From NCBI RefSeq assembly GCF_965208485.1, contig NZ_OZ242344.1, positions 1,736,001 through 1,800,000 of the forward strand: DNA of 64,000 nt. The letters run 5' to 3'. Below, one piece after another: positions 30,997 through 39,863 of this stretch (its first letter is position 1; each line of letters begins with the position of its first letter). The notes under the pieces are model-generated. The model was given only the letters and a program-made list of their open reading frames with translations. It made no database searches and was not told where the DNA came from. The position numbers and the translations under genes were made by a program. This DNA is from Poriferisodalis sp965208485. GTDB lineage: Bacteria > Actinomycetota > Acidimicrobiia > Acidimicrobiales > Poriferisodalaceae.

Positions 30997-32967
30997 TCAT
31001 CGCTCGCCTACCCCGAGGCGCCGTTCGAGCCGCTGGCTCTGCTTGGACAAGGTGTAGGCGAAGACCCAGTAGACGAGGGACACGAACAGCAGGCCCTCCC
31101 GCTTGATCCCGAGGAACTGGGTCTGCGCCGGAATGACGCTGTTCGCCATCCGGAGCAGGTCGAAGACGCCGATGATTGCCAGCAGCGAGGTCTCCTTGAA
31201 CGTGGCGATCATCTGCCCGACAAGCGGCGGGATCGACGCTCGCAGCGCCTGCGGCAGAACAACGAAGACCGTCCGCTGGGTCGTGCTCAGGCCGACAGCG
31301 TCAGAGGCCTCGAACTGGCCCCGGCGCACCGACTGCAACCCTCCCCGAACGTTCTCGGCGAGGTACGCGGCCGAGAAGAGGGTGTAGCCGGCTGTCGCGC
31401 TGGCAATGAGGCTGATTTCCATGCCGACTGGCAGGAACAGGTTCAAGATGATGGCGAAGAAGATCAGGATCGTGATGAGCGGCACTCCCCTGATCACCTC
31501 GATATAGCTCGTCGCCATCACCCGGAAGATGGGCAGCCGCGAGGTGCGGGCCAGCGCCAGCAGCACGCCGAGCGGGAACGACAGCATGATCGTGAACACC
31601 GCCACGATCACGGTCACCGCGAAGCCGCCGATGAGCGCCTCGGTGGGGGTCTCCACCGTCGAAGGGGCATTCATCAGCGTGGCGAAGTAGTGGACGATCG
31701 CCACGAGCACCAGCCACGCCGCAACCAGGCGCCGACGCTTGACGATCTCGCCCGCGAAGTTGTGAGCCGCCAGCGCGACCAGTGACAGCAGCAGGAAGCT
31801 GAGGCGGGCCTTCTGCAGCATCGAATACCAGCCGAAGTACGCCGCGACCCAGTTGAACGCCGCGACCCCCAGCAGCACGATGGCGATGATGCGGCCCATC
31901 TCGCCGATGCCCGGGCGGGTGAGCAGCCGCAGCACCGCCCCGCCGAGAACAGCAAAAGCCACTGCCATGGGGATGTCGACGGCCACGACGCGGTTCCACT
32001 CGAGGTGCGGATCGCGCAGGATCACCCAGTAGAGAACGAATGGGCTTGCCAGCCACAGCAGATTCAGAACGATCCGCATCCGCTGTTGCTGCTGTTCGCC
32101 GAAGCCCCGCCGCATGACTCTGCCGAGGGCCATCGCGGCCACCGCCAGCAGCCACATCACGGTCCACGGAATCTTGGTCGACATCGCGACCGTGCGACCG
32201 GGCTCTGCGATGAACGCGCCGTCGACGAACGCGAAGTGGCCCCACGGGTAGATCCAGGCCGACAGCACGGGCAACGCGAGCAGGGCGACCGCAAATTCGA
32301 CGGCGGGCAGCGAAGTGATCGAGACCCTCGCGCTGGCAATGGCGCGTCGCAGTGACAGCCCAGCGGCAACCAGCGCTGCAGCCGTGAGCCACCAAACCCA
32401 CCGGTCGGCCATTGCCTCGAAGAACGACTGCCGGACGACGTCATCGCCTTCGCGCAGGACCGCTCCGTCAGCGCCGACGAGCACCGACGGCTCGCGCAAG
32501 ACCACACCCAGCGCGATGACCGCTCCGAAGCCCACGAGTGCTGTCGAGATCCTCTTCAACTGCACGCCGTCGCCCCGGCCCGCGAACAGGCCCAGCGACA
32601 GCCCGGTGAGCACCACGAGCGTCCCGACGCATACCCAGATGCGCACGTACTGCTCTTCGGGGTACGCGTGGGTGAAGATCAGCCGAAGGTTCGTGCGCAC
32701 CGCGTCCCAGCCACGCTCCTCGCTGAAGACGAAGTTGAGCAGGCCGCGAGCGACAAACAGGATCAGCAGCCCGAAGGCGACCGTCAGGAAGGAATTGAAC
32801 GGGCTGGAGAACAGGTTCTTGCGGACCCACTCCCCCGCAGACCGGTAGGTCTCCTCTGCCGGGCGGGCGCGGGTCGCCGCGACGGCAGCGGTGTCGACAA
32901 CGGCCGGATCGACCGGGTCAGCCGGTCCGGCTGCTGTGGTGTCGGGGGCGCCCGCTGCGTCGTCCAT
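30997..32967 (-). CDS. aapM: Amino-acid ABC transporter permease (AapM type, long)
   Basis: This is an inner-membrane permease of the HisMQ family, 656 residues from the ATG at 32967. It is much longer than the ~220-residue core because of a large N-terminal part with many membrane segments, as in AapM. The conserved permease core is in the last 230 residues (TSYIEVIRGVPLITILIFFA, and the EAA loop SDAVGLSTTQRTVFVVLPQA). The ATG lies one base after the aapQ stop, so the permeases are tightly coupled. It pairs with aapQ to form the channel. Confidence 0.9.
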   Translation of the reverse strand: MDDAAGAPDTTAAGPADPVDPAVVDTAAVAATRARPAEETYRSAGEWVRKNLFSSPFNSFLTVAFGLLILFVARGLLNFVFSEERGWDAVRTNLRLIFTHAYPEEQYVRIWVCVGTLVVLTGLSLGLFAGRGDGVQLKRISTALVGFGAVIALGVVLREPSVLVGADGAVLREGDDVVRQSFFEAMADRWVWWLTAAALVAAGLSLRRAIASARVSITSLPAVEFAVALLALPVLSAWIYPWGHFAFVDGAFIAEPGRTVAMSTKIPWTVMWLLAVAAMALGRVMRRGFGEQQQQRMRIVLNLLWLASPFVLYWVILRDPHLEWNRVVAVDIPMAVAFAVLGGAVLRLLTRPGIGEMGRIIAIVLLGVAAFNWVAAYFGWYSMLQKARLSFLLLSLVALAAHNFAGEIVKRRRLVAAWLVLVAIVHYFATLMNAPSTVETPTEALIGGFAVTVIVAVFTIMLSFPLGVLLALARTSRLPIFRVMATSYIEVIRGVPLITILIFFAIILNLFLPVGMEISLIASATAGYTLFSAAYLAENVRGGLQSVRRGQFEASDAVGLSTTQRTVFVVLPQALRASIPPLVGQMIATFKETSLLAIIGVFDLLRMANSVIPAQTQFLGIKREGLLFVSLVYWVFAYTLSKQSQRLERRLGVGER

Positions 32968-32968
32968 C

Positions 32969-34513
32969 TCAGCGCTCCACGATCCGCATCCGGACATTGA
33001 AGAAATTGACGACGACCGAGATCGTCAGCGAGCAGGCCAAGTAGAACAGCATCCAGATGGAGACGACTTCAAGGGTCTTGCCCGTCTGGTTGTAGACGGT
33101 CTGGCCGACTTGGACGACGTCGCTGTAGCCGACGGCGATGGCCAGCGACGTGTTCTTGGTGAGGTTGAGGTACTGATTGCCCAGCGGGGGCAGGATCACC
33201 CGGAATGCTTGGGGCAGAACGACCCGTCGCAGCATCGTCGAACGGCGAAGCCCGAGGGCCTGCGCAGCCTCGCTCTGGCCTTTGGGAACCGCCAGGATCC
33301 CGCCGCGCACGACTTCGGCAATGAATGCCGCCGTGTAGAGCACGACGCCGAAGTAGACCGCCGCGAGTCCCTGGATGAGGTTCAGGCCTGACGGTCCGTA
33401 GTTGGGAAAGTTGCCGACCTGCTCGATATCGGGTCGCATGGCGTCGATCGGCAGACCGGTGCGCCCGTTGCCGAACTTGTCGCCGAGCACCTCGAAGAGG
33501 TCTCGGCCGGAGTTGATGATCCAGCTCGACAGGCCGGGCCATCCCAGCGTCACGAACAGGATCACCAAGACCGCGCCGGCTGCCGCGAAGATGATCCGGA
33601 ACCAGTCGTCGTCGACCAGCTTCGTCAGCCCGGCGGGGGTGCGGTGCGCTACCAGAAAACGGCGGATCCACAGGATCGCCGCGCCGATTGCCGCCACTGC
33701 GATGACTGCCTGAACGATGCCCGGCGTCAGCGAGTCGATTGCTCGGGCGATGAAGTCGAAGATGGCACCGACCCAGCCGAAGATCGGGTGCAGGAACCAG
33801 CCGACCACACCGAACACTCCGACGACGGCCAAGAAACTCATCACCGGATAGGTCGAGCGGCCGGTGGCGTCGTGCAGCCGGTTGCGATGCCGCATCAAGA
33901 GCCAGCCGATGCCTGCACCGATGAGGAGGAAGATCAGCCACTGGTAGAACCCGTCGGCGACGAAGACGCGCGGGATCGAGACGCCCTTGTTGGAGATATG
34001 CAGCCAGCCGGGAATCGGGCCTTGGTCCGCGGTGACGCGCGGCAGGCTCGCGATCACGACGAAAATGAGGATGATCTGCACGAGCAGCGGGATACTGCGC
34101 AATGTCTCCACGAAGACGCTGCTGGCCCGGCTCACGATCCAGTTGCGGGAGAGCCGCCCGACACCGACGAGCACGCCGAGCACCGTCGCCGCGATGATGC
34201 CGCCGAATGACAGGCGGATGGTGTTGACCATGCCGACCCACAGCGCCCGGCCGCTCGTGTCGGGGTCGGTGTCGATGCCTGAGCCGAGATCGCTGCCCAA
34301 GGCCGTGCCCAGGAACTCGTACCCTGTCTCGATGTCCTTGGCCTCGAGGTTGCTCTGACCCTGAGACGCGAGGAAGATCAGTGCGAAGAGCACCAAGGCC
34401 AGCGCCAGCACCTGTGAGAGCCACTTGACGACGGTGGCATCCCGATAGAACGGCGGTCGGGTTCCCACCGCGCTCAGAGATGAGCCGCGGTCGTCGTGCA
34501 GCGGATCACTCAC
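32969..34513 (-). CDS. aapQ: Amino-acid ABC transporter permease (AapQ type)
   Basis: This is the second permease, 514 residues, starting at GTG 34513. Like AapQ it has a split core: an early SSVFVETLRSIPLLVQIILI block (about 130-150) and a late EAA loop, SEAAQALGLRRSTMLRRVVL (about 420-440), with extra membrane helices inserted between. The N-terminus is short and polar with one membrane helix at about 33-52. It lies downstream of aapJ after a 220-bp gap that carries a strong UUCG hairpin, which may set the usual excess of binding protein over permease. Confidence 0.9.
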   Translation of the reverse strand: MSDPLHDDRGSSLSAVGTRPPFYRDATVVKWLSQVLALALVLFALIFLASQGQSNLEAKDIETGYEFLGTALGSDLGSGIDTDPDTSGRALWVGMVNTIRLSFGGIIAATVLGVLVGVGRLSRNWIVSRASSVFVETLRSIPLLVQIILIFVVIASLPRVTADQGPIPGWLHISNKGVSIPRVFVADGFYQWLIFLLIGAGIGWLLMRHRNRLHDATGRSTYPVMSFLAVVGVFGVVGWFLHPIFGWVGAIFDFIARAIDSLTPGIVQAVIAVAAIGAAILWIRRFLVAHRTPAGLTKLVDDDWFRIIFAAAGAVLVILFVTLGWPGLSSWIINSGRDLFEVLGDKFGNGRTGLPIDAMRPDIEQVGNFPNYGPSGLNLIQGLAAVYFGVVLYTAAFIAEVVRGGILAVPKGQSEAAQALGLRRSTMLRRVVLPQAFRVILPPLGNQYLNLTKNTSLAIAVGYSDVVQVGQTVYNQTGKTLEVVSIWMLFYLACSLTISVVVNFFNVRMRIVER

Positions 34514-34634
34514 CGCAGGTCACCCTACGCGACCGAGTCCGATGTTTCGCGCCTTGGCCTCTCGGCGATTCGGCGGGCGGCGTCAGAGCTTCTCGCCAAG
34601 GCCTCCAAGGCCTCTGGTGTGGCGACGCGCAATG

Positions 34635-34658
34635 ACCCCCGATCCCGAAGGACCGGGG
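34635..34658 (-). terminator. UUCG-tetraloop hairpin between aapJ and aapQ
   Basis: On the minus strand CCCCCGGTCC-TTCG-GGATCGGGGG forms a 10-bp stem (one G-U pair) with a CUUCGG tetraloop. No strong T-run follows. It lies after the binding-protein gene, so it probably acts as an attenuator or 3' stabiliser that raises aapJ transcript over the permease genes. Confidence 0.65.
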
Positions 34659-34733
34659 GCCGTGCAGTTCAGCGCAGTTCAGCTGGTTGCGCCGCTCGCG
34701 TGCTGGGTTGTCACCCAGTCCGCGAGCGGATGA

Positions 34734-35894
34734 TCAGCGCGCCGGCGGTGCGTAGATCAGGCCGCCGTCGAGCCAGCCGGCGTTGGCTGAACCCTCGCGT
34801 GACAGTCCTACCGGGTTCAGGTGACGGGAGTAGATCTCGTCGTAGTTCCCGACCTGCGCGATCACGTTGTAGTAGGCGTCGGGCGACAGGCCCATGGCAG
34901 TCTGCAGCTGGCCGTCGCCGCCCAGCAGGCGGATCGCCTCGGCATCGAGGCTTCCGTCGCCGAGGCGAGCGTCGATGTTCGCCGAGGTGATGCCCTTCTC
35001 ATCGGCAATGATCGTGGCGTACACGGTCCAGTTGACCACGTCGGCGAAGCGCGACTGGTTCTGGCCGTACGTCGGACCCAGCGGCTCCTTCGAGATCGGC
35101 GTCGGCGGGAAGATCACCCATTCCTCACCATCGGGCTGCTGGTTCGCCTTGCGGCCCACCAGTGCAGAACCGTCCGTGGTGATGACATCGCACGATCCAT
35201 CGATGAAGTTGGTGGTCACGATGTCGAAGTCATCGTACGTGTCGAGTCTCATCTCGATCCCCGCGGCATCCGCCGCGTCGGCGATGTTCTGCTCGGTCGT
35301 GGTGCCCGCGTTGGTGCAGACCACGGCGCCGGCGATGTCGGCGACCGAGGAGCTGCCGCTGAAGCCGTCGCTCGCGCGAGCCATCAGCTGCTGGCCGTCG
35401 TAGTAGGTGGTGGGGCCGAAGTCCATGCCGACCTCGGTATCACGGCCCTGTGTCCAAGTGGTGTTGCGCATCAGGACGTCGATTACACCTGTATTAACGG
35501 CAGTGAAGCGCTCACCAGCAGAGAGCGGCACGAACTCGACCGCGTCAGCGTCGCCGAAGATCGCCGCGGCGACTGCCCGGCAGTAATCGACGTCGAAGCC
35601 CTTCTGCGAGCCGTCAGGCTGGGTCTCCGAGAACGCCACCGCCGAACCAGAGACACCGCACTTGAGCTCGCCGCGATCGATGATGGCATCGAGCAGATCG
35701 CCCTCGTCCTGGGTCAGACCGACCTCTGTCGCCGGCGAGGGCTCAGCTGCTTCCGTGGTTGCCACTGGCTCGGCACCGTTGACCTCTTCGTCATCGCCCG
35801 AGCCGCAGGCGGCAGCGACCATGGTGAGCGCCACAAGCACTCCGGCGAGTCGTAGCGCGGTGCGCCGCGAGACCGGCGCGATTCGTCTGTTCAT
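34734..35894 (-). CDS. aapJ: Amino-acid ABC transporter substrate-binding lipoprotein (AapJ type)
   Basis: This is an extracellular solute-binding protein of family 3, 386 residues from the ATG at 35894. It has a basic n-region (MNRRIAPVSRRTALR), a hydrophobic stretch and a lipobox VAAAC at about 28-32, so it is probably a lipoprotein. The family 3 signature is GELKCGVSG...GFDVDYCRAVAAAIF (about 80-120). A start further upstream would place the GGAGGG ribosome site inside the gene, so 35894 is preferred. It is first in aapJQMP. Confidence 0.93.
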   Translation of the reverse strand: MNRRIAPVSRRTALRLAGVLVALTMVAAACGSGDDEEVNGAEPVATTEAAEPSPATEVGLTQDEGDLLDAIIDRGELKCGVSGSAVAFSETQPDGSQKGFDVDYCRAVAAAIFGDADAVEFVPLSAGERFTAVNTGVIDVLMRNTTWTQGRDTEVGMDFGPTTYYDGQQLMARASDGFSGSSSVADIAGAVVCTNAGTTTEQNIADAADAAGIEMRLDTYDDFDIVTTNFIDGSCDVITTDGSALVGRKANQQPDGEEWVIFPPTPISKEPLGPTYGQNQSRFADVVNWTVYATIIADEKGITSANIDARLGDGSLDAEAIRLLGGDGQLQTAMGLSPDAYYNVIAQVGNYDEIYSRHLNPVGLSREGSANAGWLDGGLIYAPPAR

Positions 35895-36052
35895 TGAGAT
35901 CTGTCCCTCCGTCATGAATCTGAACAATCTGAACTCAGGCACGCTACGGGCTGTTCCGCACGTCACCGCACCCGACAACCCATGAGGCTAGTGCCCGCAG
36001 ACGCGTTGCCGACAGGACCGGGTTGCCGCATTCCGGTTACGATCGCATTGTT

Positions 36053-36088
36053 TGAATGGATTTCCACCTGTGAATGGATTTCCACCTG
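36053..36088. repeat. 18-bp tandem duplication (aapJ-cysQ intergenic)
   Basis: TGAATGGATTTCCACCTG occurs twice in perfect tandem (36053-36070 and 36071-36088) in the divergent promoter region between aapJ and cysQ. Confidence 0.93.
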
Positions 36089-36146
36089 CCGCCTGCGCAG
36101 AGGGCCTCAAGGTGGTGACGGAGACACTCGGGGGCACACTTGAGGG

Positions 36147-36914
36147 ATGGCCCAACCTGCCGACCACGCGCTTGCAGCGAGCGTGGCGACCGAGACCGGG
36201 GACCTGCTGGTTAAGACCCGCGAGCGGCTCTTCGCAGCGGGTGCCGGCACTTGGGAAGTCCGCGACACGGGCGACTTCGAGGCACACCGCCACATCGTGG
36301 AGCGCTTGTCCGAAGCACTGCCCGCAGACGCGATCCTCTCCGAGGAGGGCCGCGACAATCTCGACCGCCTGACGGCGGACCGGGTCTGGATCGTCGATCC
36401 GCTGGACGGAACTCGCGAGTACTCCGAGCCGGGCCGCAGCGATTGGGCCGTGCATGTGGCTCTGGTCGAGAACGGAGCGCCGACAGCGGCAGCAGTAGCG
36501 CTGCCCGCGGTTGGGCGGACGCTGTGCACCGAGCCCGGGCCGTCGCTGCCCGAGTCCCACAACGGCCGGCCCCGTCTCGTCGTCAGCAGGACGCGCCCGC
36601 CGGCGGCTGCTGTCATCGTTGCTCAGGCGCTCGACGCCGAGCTCATGACGCTCGGCTCAGCCGGTGCCAAGGCCATGGCAGTCGTGATGGGAATGGCCGA
36701 CATCTATGCCCATTCCGGCGGCCAATTCGAGTGGGACAACTGCGCACCAGTTGCAGTCGCGCGAGCGGCCGGCCTGCACGCGAGCCGCTGCGACGGTTCG
36801 GAGTTGGAGTACAACTTCGCCGACCCGTGGCTCCCCGACCTGCTCATCTGCCGCCCCGAGTACGCAGATGATGCACTGGAGGCGCTGCGGCAAGTGATCG
36901 AAGGCGAAGCCTGA
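36147..36914 (+). CDS. cysQ: 3'(2'),5'-bisphosphate nucleotidase CysQ-like
   Basis: This inositol-monophosphatase-superfamily enzyme probably dephosphorylates PAP/PAPS from sulfate assimilation. The 255-residue product has LSEEGRDN (about 69-76, metal-binding Glu), WIVDPLDGTREYSE (about 82-95, the DPLDGT motif) and FEWDNCAPVAVARAAG (about 192-207, the WD motif). It is divergent from aapJ. An inositol phosphatase role is the alternative; the REY after DPLDGT favours CysQ. Confidence 0.85.
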   Translation: MAQPADHALAASVATETGDLLVKTRERLFAAGAGTWEVRDTGDFEAHRHIVERLSEALPADAILSEEGRDNLDRLTADRVWIVDPLDGTREYSEPGRSDWAVHVALVENGAPTAAAVALPAVGRTLCTEPGPSLPESHNGRPRLVVSRTRPPAAAVIVAQALDAELMTLGSAGAKAMAVVMGMADIYAHSGGQFEWDNCAPVAVARAAGLHASRCDGSELEYNFADPWLPDLLICRPEYADDALEALRQVIEGEA

Positions 36915-36925
36915 GTTTGGCTGTC

Positions 36926-36961
36926 GTGGTGTATGCAGGGAGCGTGGTGTATGCAGGGAGG
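36926..36961. repeat. 18-bp tandem duplication (cysQ-hydratase gap)
   Basis: CGTGGTGTATGCAGGGAG occurs twice in perfect tandem (36926-36943 and 36944-36961). The second copy ends 5 bp before the GTG start of the enoyl-CoA hydratase and supplies its AGGGAG ribosome-binding site. Confidence 0.93.
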
Positions 36962-36966
36962 GGCCT

Positions 36967-37788
36967 GTGGAACTGAAGGCAACGAAGTACGAAGCCGACG
37001 GCCCCGTTGCCATCCTGACGCTGTCGCGACCGCACCGCCGCAACGCATGGACCGGGCGGATGCACACCGAGCTGCGCTGGGTGCTGGAGCAGGCCGAGCG
37101 CGATCGGGGGGTCCGCGTGGTAGTGATCACCGGCGAGGGTCGCGACTTCTGCGTGGGTGCCGACACCCAAGCACTCGAAGGACACGGCGAGCGCGGCGGC
37201 TACGACCCCGGCACTGCGCCGGACCTGGCGATGCCCGGCTATGGCGTGGCGCCGGAATTCGACCAGAACTTCGCCTTCATGATGGCGCTGGAGACGATCA
37301 CGATTGCGGCGGTGAACGGCGCTGCAGCCGGCGCCGGACTTGTGCTGGCCTGCTACTGCGACCTGCGGTTCGCAGCGTCGAACGCCAAGCTCACGACCGC
37401 TCACGGACCGCTCGGCCTGCCCGCCGAATTCGGCCTGTCGTGGGTGCTGCCCCGCCTCGTGGGCGTCACGCGTTCCAACGACCTGCTGCTGTCGAGCCGC
37501 AAGCTGCTGGCGTCGGAGACGGAGGGCTGGGGCCTGTTCAACGAAATTCTCGACGGATCAGAACTCATGGACCGCGTGTACGCGTACGCACACGACATGG
37601 CGGCCCGGGTGGCGCCCAGCTCGCTGGCCACGACGAAGCGACAGATCTACCTCGACCAGCACCGCGACGTCGGCACGGCCGTCTCGGAGTCCGACCGCCT
37701 GCTCGAAGAGATGATCCCCAGTCCTGACTACCTCGAGGGCGTCAGGGCGTTGAGGGAGCGTCGGCCCCCGAGGTGGCCCTCAGACTGA
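36967..37788 (+). CDS. Enoyl-CoA hydratase/isomerase family protein
   Basis: This is a 273-residue crotonase-fold enzyme starting at GTG. It has the first oxyanion-hole segment VVVITGEGRDFCVGADTQAL (about 57-76) and the second, AAVNGAAAGAGLVLACYCDL (about 117-136). The catalytic Glu of the usual GxPE motif is present in LGLPAEFGLSWVLPRLVG (about 151-168). It probably hydrates enoyl-CoA in fatty-acid or side-chain degradation. The copy of an 18-bp tandem repeat just upstream duplicates its ribosome-binding site. Confidence 0.88.
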   Translation: MELKATKYEADGPVAILTLSRPHRRNAWTGRMHTELRWVLEQAERDRGVRVVVITGEGRDFCVGADTQALEGHGERGGYDPGTAPDLAMPGYGVAPEFDQNFAFMMALETITIAAVNGAAAGAGLVLACYCDLRFAASNAKLTTAHGPLGLPAEFGLSWVLPRLVGVTRSNDLLLSSRKLLASETEGWGLFNEILDGSELMDRVYAYAHDMAARVAPSSLATTKRQIYLDQHRDVGTAVSESDRLLEEMIPSPDYLEGVRALRERRPPRWPSD

Positions 37789-37821
37789 GGACTCGCGCTT
37801 CCGGCACTGTGACGCGCAGCG

Positions 37822-39621
37822 TCACAGCTCCAGCACAGTGATCACGCCGGTGTCGCCGTCGACCTCGATGAGCGCGCCGTCGGGTATGCGCCCCGTGGCC
37901 CCCATCGCGGACACGACGCAGGGCAGGCCCAGTTCGCGGCTGACGATGACGGAGTGGCTGAGCGCTGCCCCGACGTCCACGACGACCGCGCTCGCACTGA
38001 CGAACAGCGGAGTCCATGACGGATCGGTGAGGGGCGCCACGAGCACGTCCCCGGGCTGCAGCGCGGTCGGATCGCTGCTGTCGAGCACCACCCGGGCGCG
38101 ACCGCGCGCCACCCCGGGACAGCCCGGCAAACCGGCGAGCGTCTCGCCCGCGTCCAGCAGAGGCAAGTCGGCAGCGCCGCGGCGAGGCCACTCAGACATC
38201 GGCGGCGGATCGCCGACAATGACGAACGGCTCCTGACGAGAAGCGGCATCGTCCCACTTGGCCTGACGCTCGGCAATGGCCTCTGCCCAGCCGGTCGGGT
38301 CGTCGAGCATCTCGTGAACCTCGGACAGCCGCAGCATGCCGAACTCGGTTTCCCCGGTGAACTGCCCACGCCCGACGAGCCGCTGGCCCAGGACCCGCGA
38401 CGCGATGCGGCACTCGTTCACGTAGCGCACGCAGTTCGTCTTGGTCCGCTCACGTCCCGGCAGGTACACCGCCGCAGCCCCGAGCGCCAAGCTGAACTGC
38501 ATCTGCGTCTCCGGATCAGCCTCCAGCGCCGCCGAGATCTCTGCGGCCAGCGCCTCCCGCTGGGCGGCCAGTCCGGCGCGCCGCAGCGCGGGCTCGGCAT
38601 CGGCGGGCGCCAGGCGCATGCGGTCGATGGCGGCCAGCGCGATGTCGGGATCGGTCTCCCAGGTCGGGCAGCTCATCTCCCACTCGTTCGGCCCCCGCGA
38701 GCCGAACTCATAGACGAACGAGCCGAACGCCTCATTGAACGCCGCAACATCGCCTGAAGCGTCGTCGGGGCCTGCCGCCGCCAAACGGTCGGCCAAGCCC
38801 GCCGGTCCCGCATCGAACAATTCCCCCAGCACGCTCGATGAGGCGACCTGCCGCCCGAGTTCCCACATCGCATCCGACGGCGCGGCGGAGGCCACGTCCC
38901 CGTAGCCGGCTACCAGCTTGAGCGTGTCCTCTGGCCGGCCCAGCGCCGTGCAGACCTGTTCGAGCGCGCCCAACGGCACGGCAGCCAGAAACGATGTCTT
39001 CAGGTGACGTGCGAACAGCAGCCGGAAGCCGGCGCCGTCCGCGTAGCCCGACTCCAGGAAATCGCTGATCCAGTCGATGATCTCGTGATCGCCCATCTGG
39101 GCGAAGTCGGGCCGCTGTGCTCGCAGCTCGGCGATGTTGCGTTCGTCCTCGAAGACCTCCGGCAGTTCCGGTGCCGCGAACAGCATCAGGAAGGTCTCGC
39201 CGATGCGCTGTTCGGCTTCGGGGCTGGCGTCATCGGGATGCGGTTCGTACGGCGGGATGCCCGGCTGCTCGCCGAAGAAAGTCCGATCGACCGTGTCCAC
39301 GTCGATGCCAGGGGCGCGGGCGCCGAACACGCGGCCCACAGCGGCGTTGAGGTAGGCGTAACCCCCGAAGACGCCCAGAAAGACGCAGTTGTCGGGATCG
39401 AATTCGTCGTAGCCGAACGCGCCCATCTCCACGTAGGCATCGCGGAAGCCCAGCTCGGATATGCGAATGCCGTCGTCGTTCTGGAACGCGAAGTCGAAGG
39501 TGCTCATCCTCACCGGGTCGGGGAACACCTCGCCCACGTTGGCGCGTGTCCAGATGGGATAGCGCTCCGAGGGCTTTGTGCCGACGAAGTAGCCGCCGCT
39601 TCGATCTGTCAGGTCTGCCAT
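37822..39621 (-). CDS. PEP-utilizing-enzyme mobile-domain protein
   Basis: This is a 599-residue protein from the ATG at 39621 (MADLTDRSGGYFVGTKPSER), which GAGAGGA precedes. The C-terminal ~80 residues are a phosphohistidine swivelling domain: DVLVAPLTDPSWTPLFVSAS, then the active segment ALSHSVIVSRELGLPCVV with the His that carries phosphate. The long N-terminal helical region resembles the middle of rifampicin phosphotransferases, but no ATP-grasp domain is present. It may need a partner to phosphorylate it, or act by another mechanism. It is convergent with the hydratase gene at 36967; the MBL-fold gene diverges upstream. Confidence 0.82.
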   Translation of the reverse strand: MADLTDRSGGYFVGTKPSERYPIWTRANVGEVFPDPVRMSTFDFAFQNDDGIRISELGFRDAYVEMGAFGYDEFDPDNCVFLGVFGGYAYLNAAVGRVFGARAPGIDVDTVDRTFFGEQPGIPPYEPHPDDASPEAEQRIGETFLMLFAAPELPEVFEDERNIAELRAQRPDFAQMGDHEIIDWISDFLESGYADGAGFRLLFARHLKTSFLAAVPLGALEQVCTALGRPEDTLKLVAGYGDVASAAPSDAMWELGRQVASSSVLGELFDAGPAGLADRLAAAGPDDASGDVAAFNEAFGSFVYEFGSRGPNEWEMSCPTWETDPDIALAAIDRMRLAPADAEPALRRAGLAAQREALAAEISAALEADPETQMQFSLALGAAAVYLPGRERTKTNCVRYVNECRIASRVLGQRLVGRGQFTGETEFGMLRLSEVHEMLDDPTGWAEAIAERQAKWDDAASRQEPFVIVGDPPPMSEWPRRGAADLPLLDAGETLAGLPGCPGVARGRARVVLDSSDPTALQPGDVLVAPLTDPSWTPLFVSASAVVVDVGAALSHSVIVSRELGLPCVVSAMGATGRIPDGALIEVDGDTGVITVLEL

Positions 39622-39863
39622 GTCCTCTCCCAGCGGTCGCGAATGCATACGCATGATGCGCCGCACAGCCTCGCGCGTCGCAACGGCGAAGCTTGCCACG
39701 TTGGGTGTACTGGCGGGGTTCGTCGCCTCAAGCGGTTCAGCGAGGAGCGCTGCGGAGACGAAGCGGGTCGGGCAGCCGCCTCCCCCTCATGGCGGCTGCC
39801 CGACCAAGCCGTGATGTGATGCTAGACCGTCACGCACGCGTCGCGACCAACTTGGAGGGGCCG

